Positions 63,972 to 64,000 of a DNA stretch of 64,000 bases are shown here, in pieces. The stretch is from Apostichopus californicus (lineage: Eukaryota; Echinodermata; Holothuroidea; Aspidochirotida; Stichopodidae). Location: the NCBI GenBank assembly GCA_020650975.1, contig JAIPMN010000454.1:49552-113551 (forward strand). Direction: 5' to 3'. Numbering within the stretch: the first letter of the stretch is position 1; every line of letters begins with the position of its first letter. Both the position numbers and the translations under genes were made by a program. Under the pieces are notes generated by a model. The model was not told the DNA's origin and made no database searches. It was given only the letters and a program-made list of their open reading frames with translations.

Positions 63972-64000
63972 TATGTTATAAATATTTAAGTCATACTTAA

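Overview
This window looks like nuclear DNA from a marine invertebrate, most likely a deuterostome (echinoderm-like). It is a draft assembly, AT-rich, and dominated by intronic or intergenic sequence. The evidence is: no compact operon-like coding anywhere; many microsatellites and minisatellites; long poly-G/poly-C tracts; fixed 10-N scaffold gaps; a decayed CR1/L2-like non-LTR retrotransposon tail; a tRNA-derived SINE; and several short inverted-repeat DNA elements. The taxonomic guess rests on the retrotransposon 3' end and the MITE termini and is an inference.

No complete gene can be called. Most long open frames carry poly-T or tandem-repeat sequence, or begin at GTG/TTG, and are not credible eukaryotic genes. 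A few stretches combine an open frame with good splice signals. Nearly all are on the minus strand: 59435-59577 (ends at GTAAGT), 56657-56797 (ATG with good context, ends at GTAATA), 25605-25752 (148 nt, ends at GTAAGG) and 1629-1758 (130 nt, ends at GTAAAG). They could be exons of one or more long minus-strand genes with large introns, but I recognise no family. An expected-count estimate says some of them will be chance. Around 59.0-59.6 kb there is a promoter-like cluster (E-box, E2F/YY1-like motifs, higher GC).

Layout. 1-6.8 kb: mostly featureless, with a candidate exon and a CTCF-like site. 6.8-9.0 kb: a 48-bp triplicate, a diverged 54-bp duplication behind G-runs, and a misassembled gap with a 101-base C tract. 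11.8-12.6 kb: a cluster of minisatellites. 16.2-17.8 kb: LINE remnant. 19-30 kb: AT-rich filler, a candidate exon, and the longest ORF (29438-30115). 33.5-33.8 kb: two related palindromic MITEs. 34.4-35.7 kb: a 14-bp minisatellite with a 366-bp higher-order repeat. 37.5 kb: a 16-bp minisatellite. 38-49 kb: filler with an ACTACT-rich degenerate repeat and a polypurine block. 51-52.5 kb: a second false gap and another 14-bp minisatellite. 56-64 kb: the most gene-like part, with candidate first exons, a promoter-like block, a SINE, two MITE families and an 87-bp hairpin.

I found no prokaryotic-style system, CRISPR array, functional tRNA or rRNA gene, or recognisable virus. The most interesting items are repeat biology (nested higher-order minisatellite, paired palindromes, hairpin element), the candidate exons, and assembly artefacts that could mislead other analyses.
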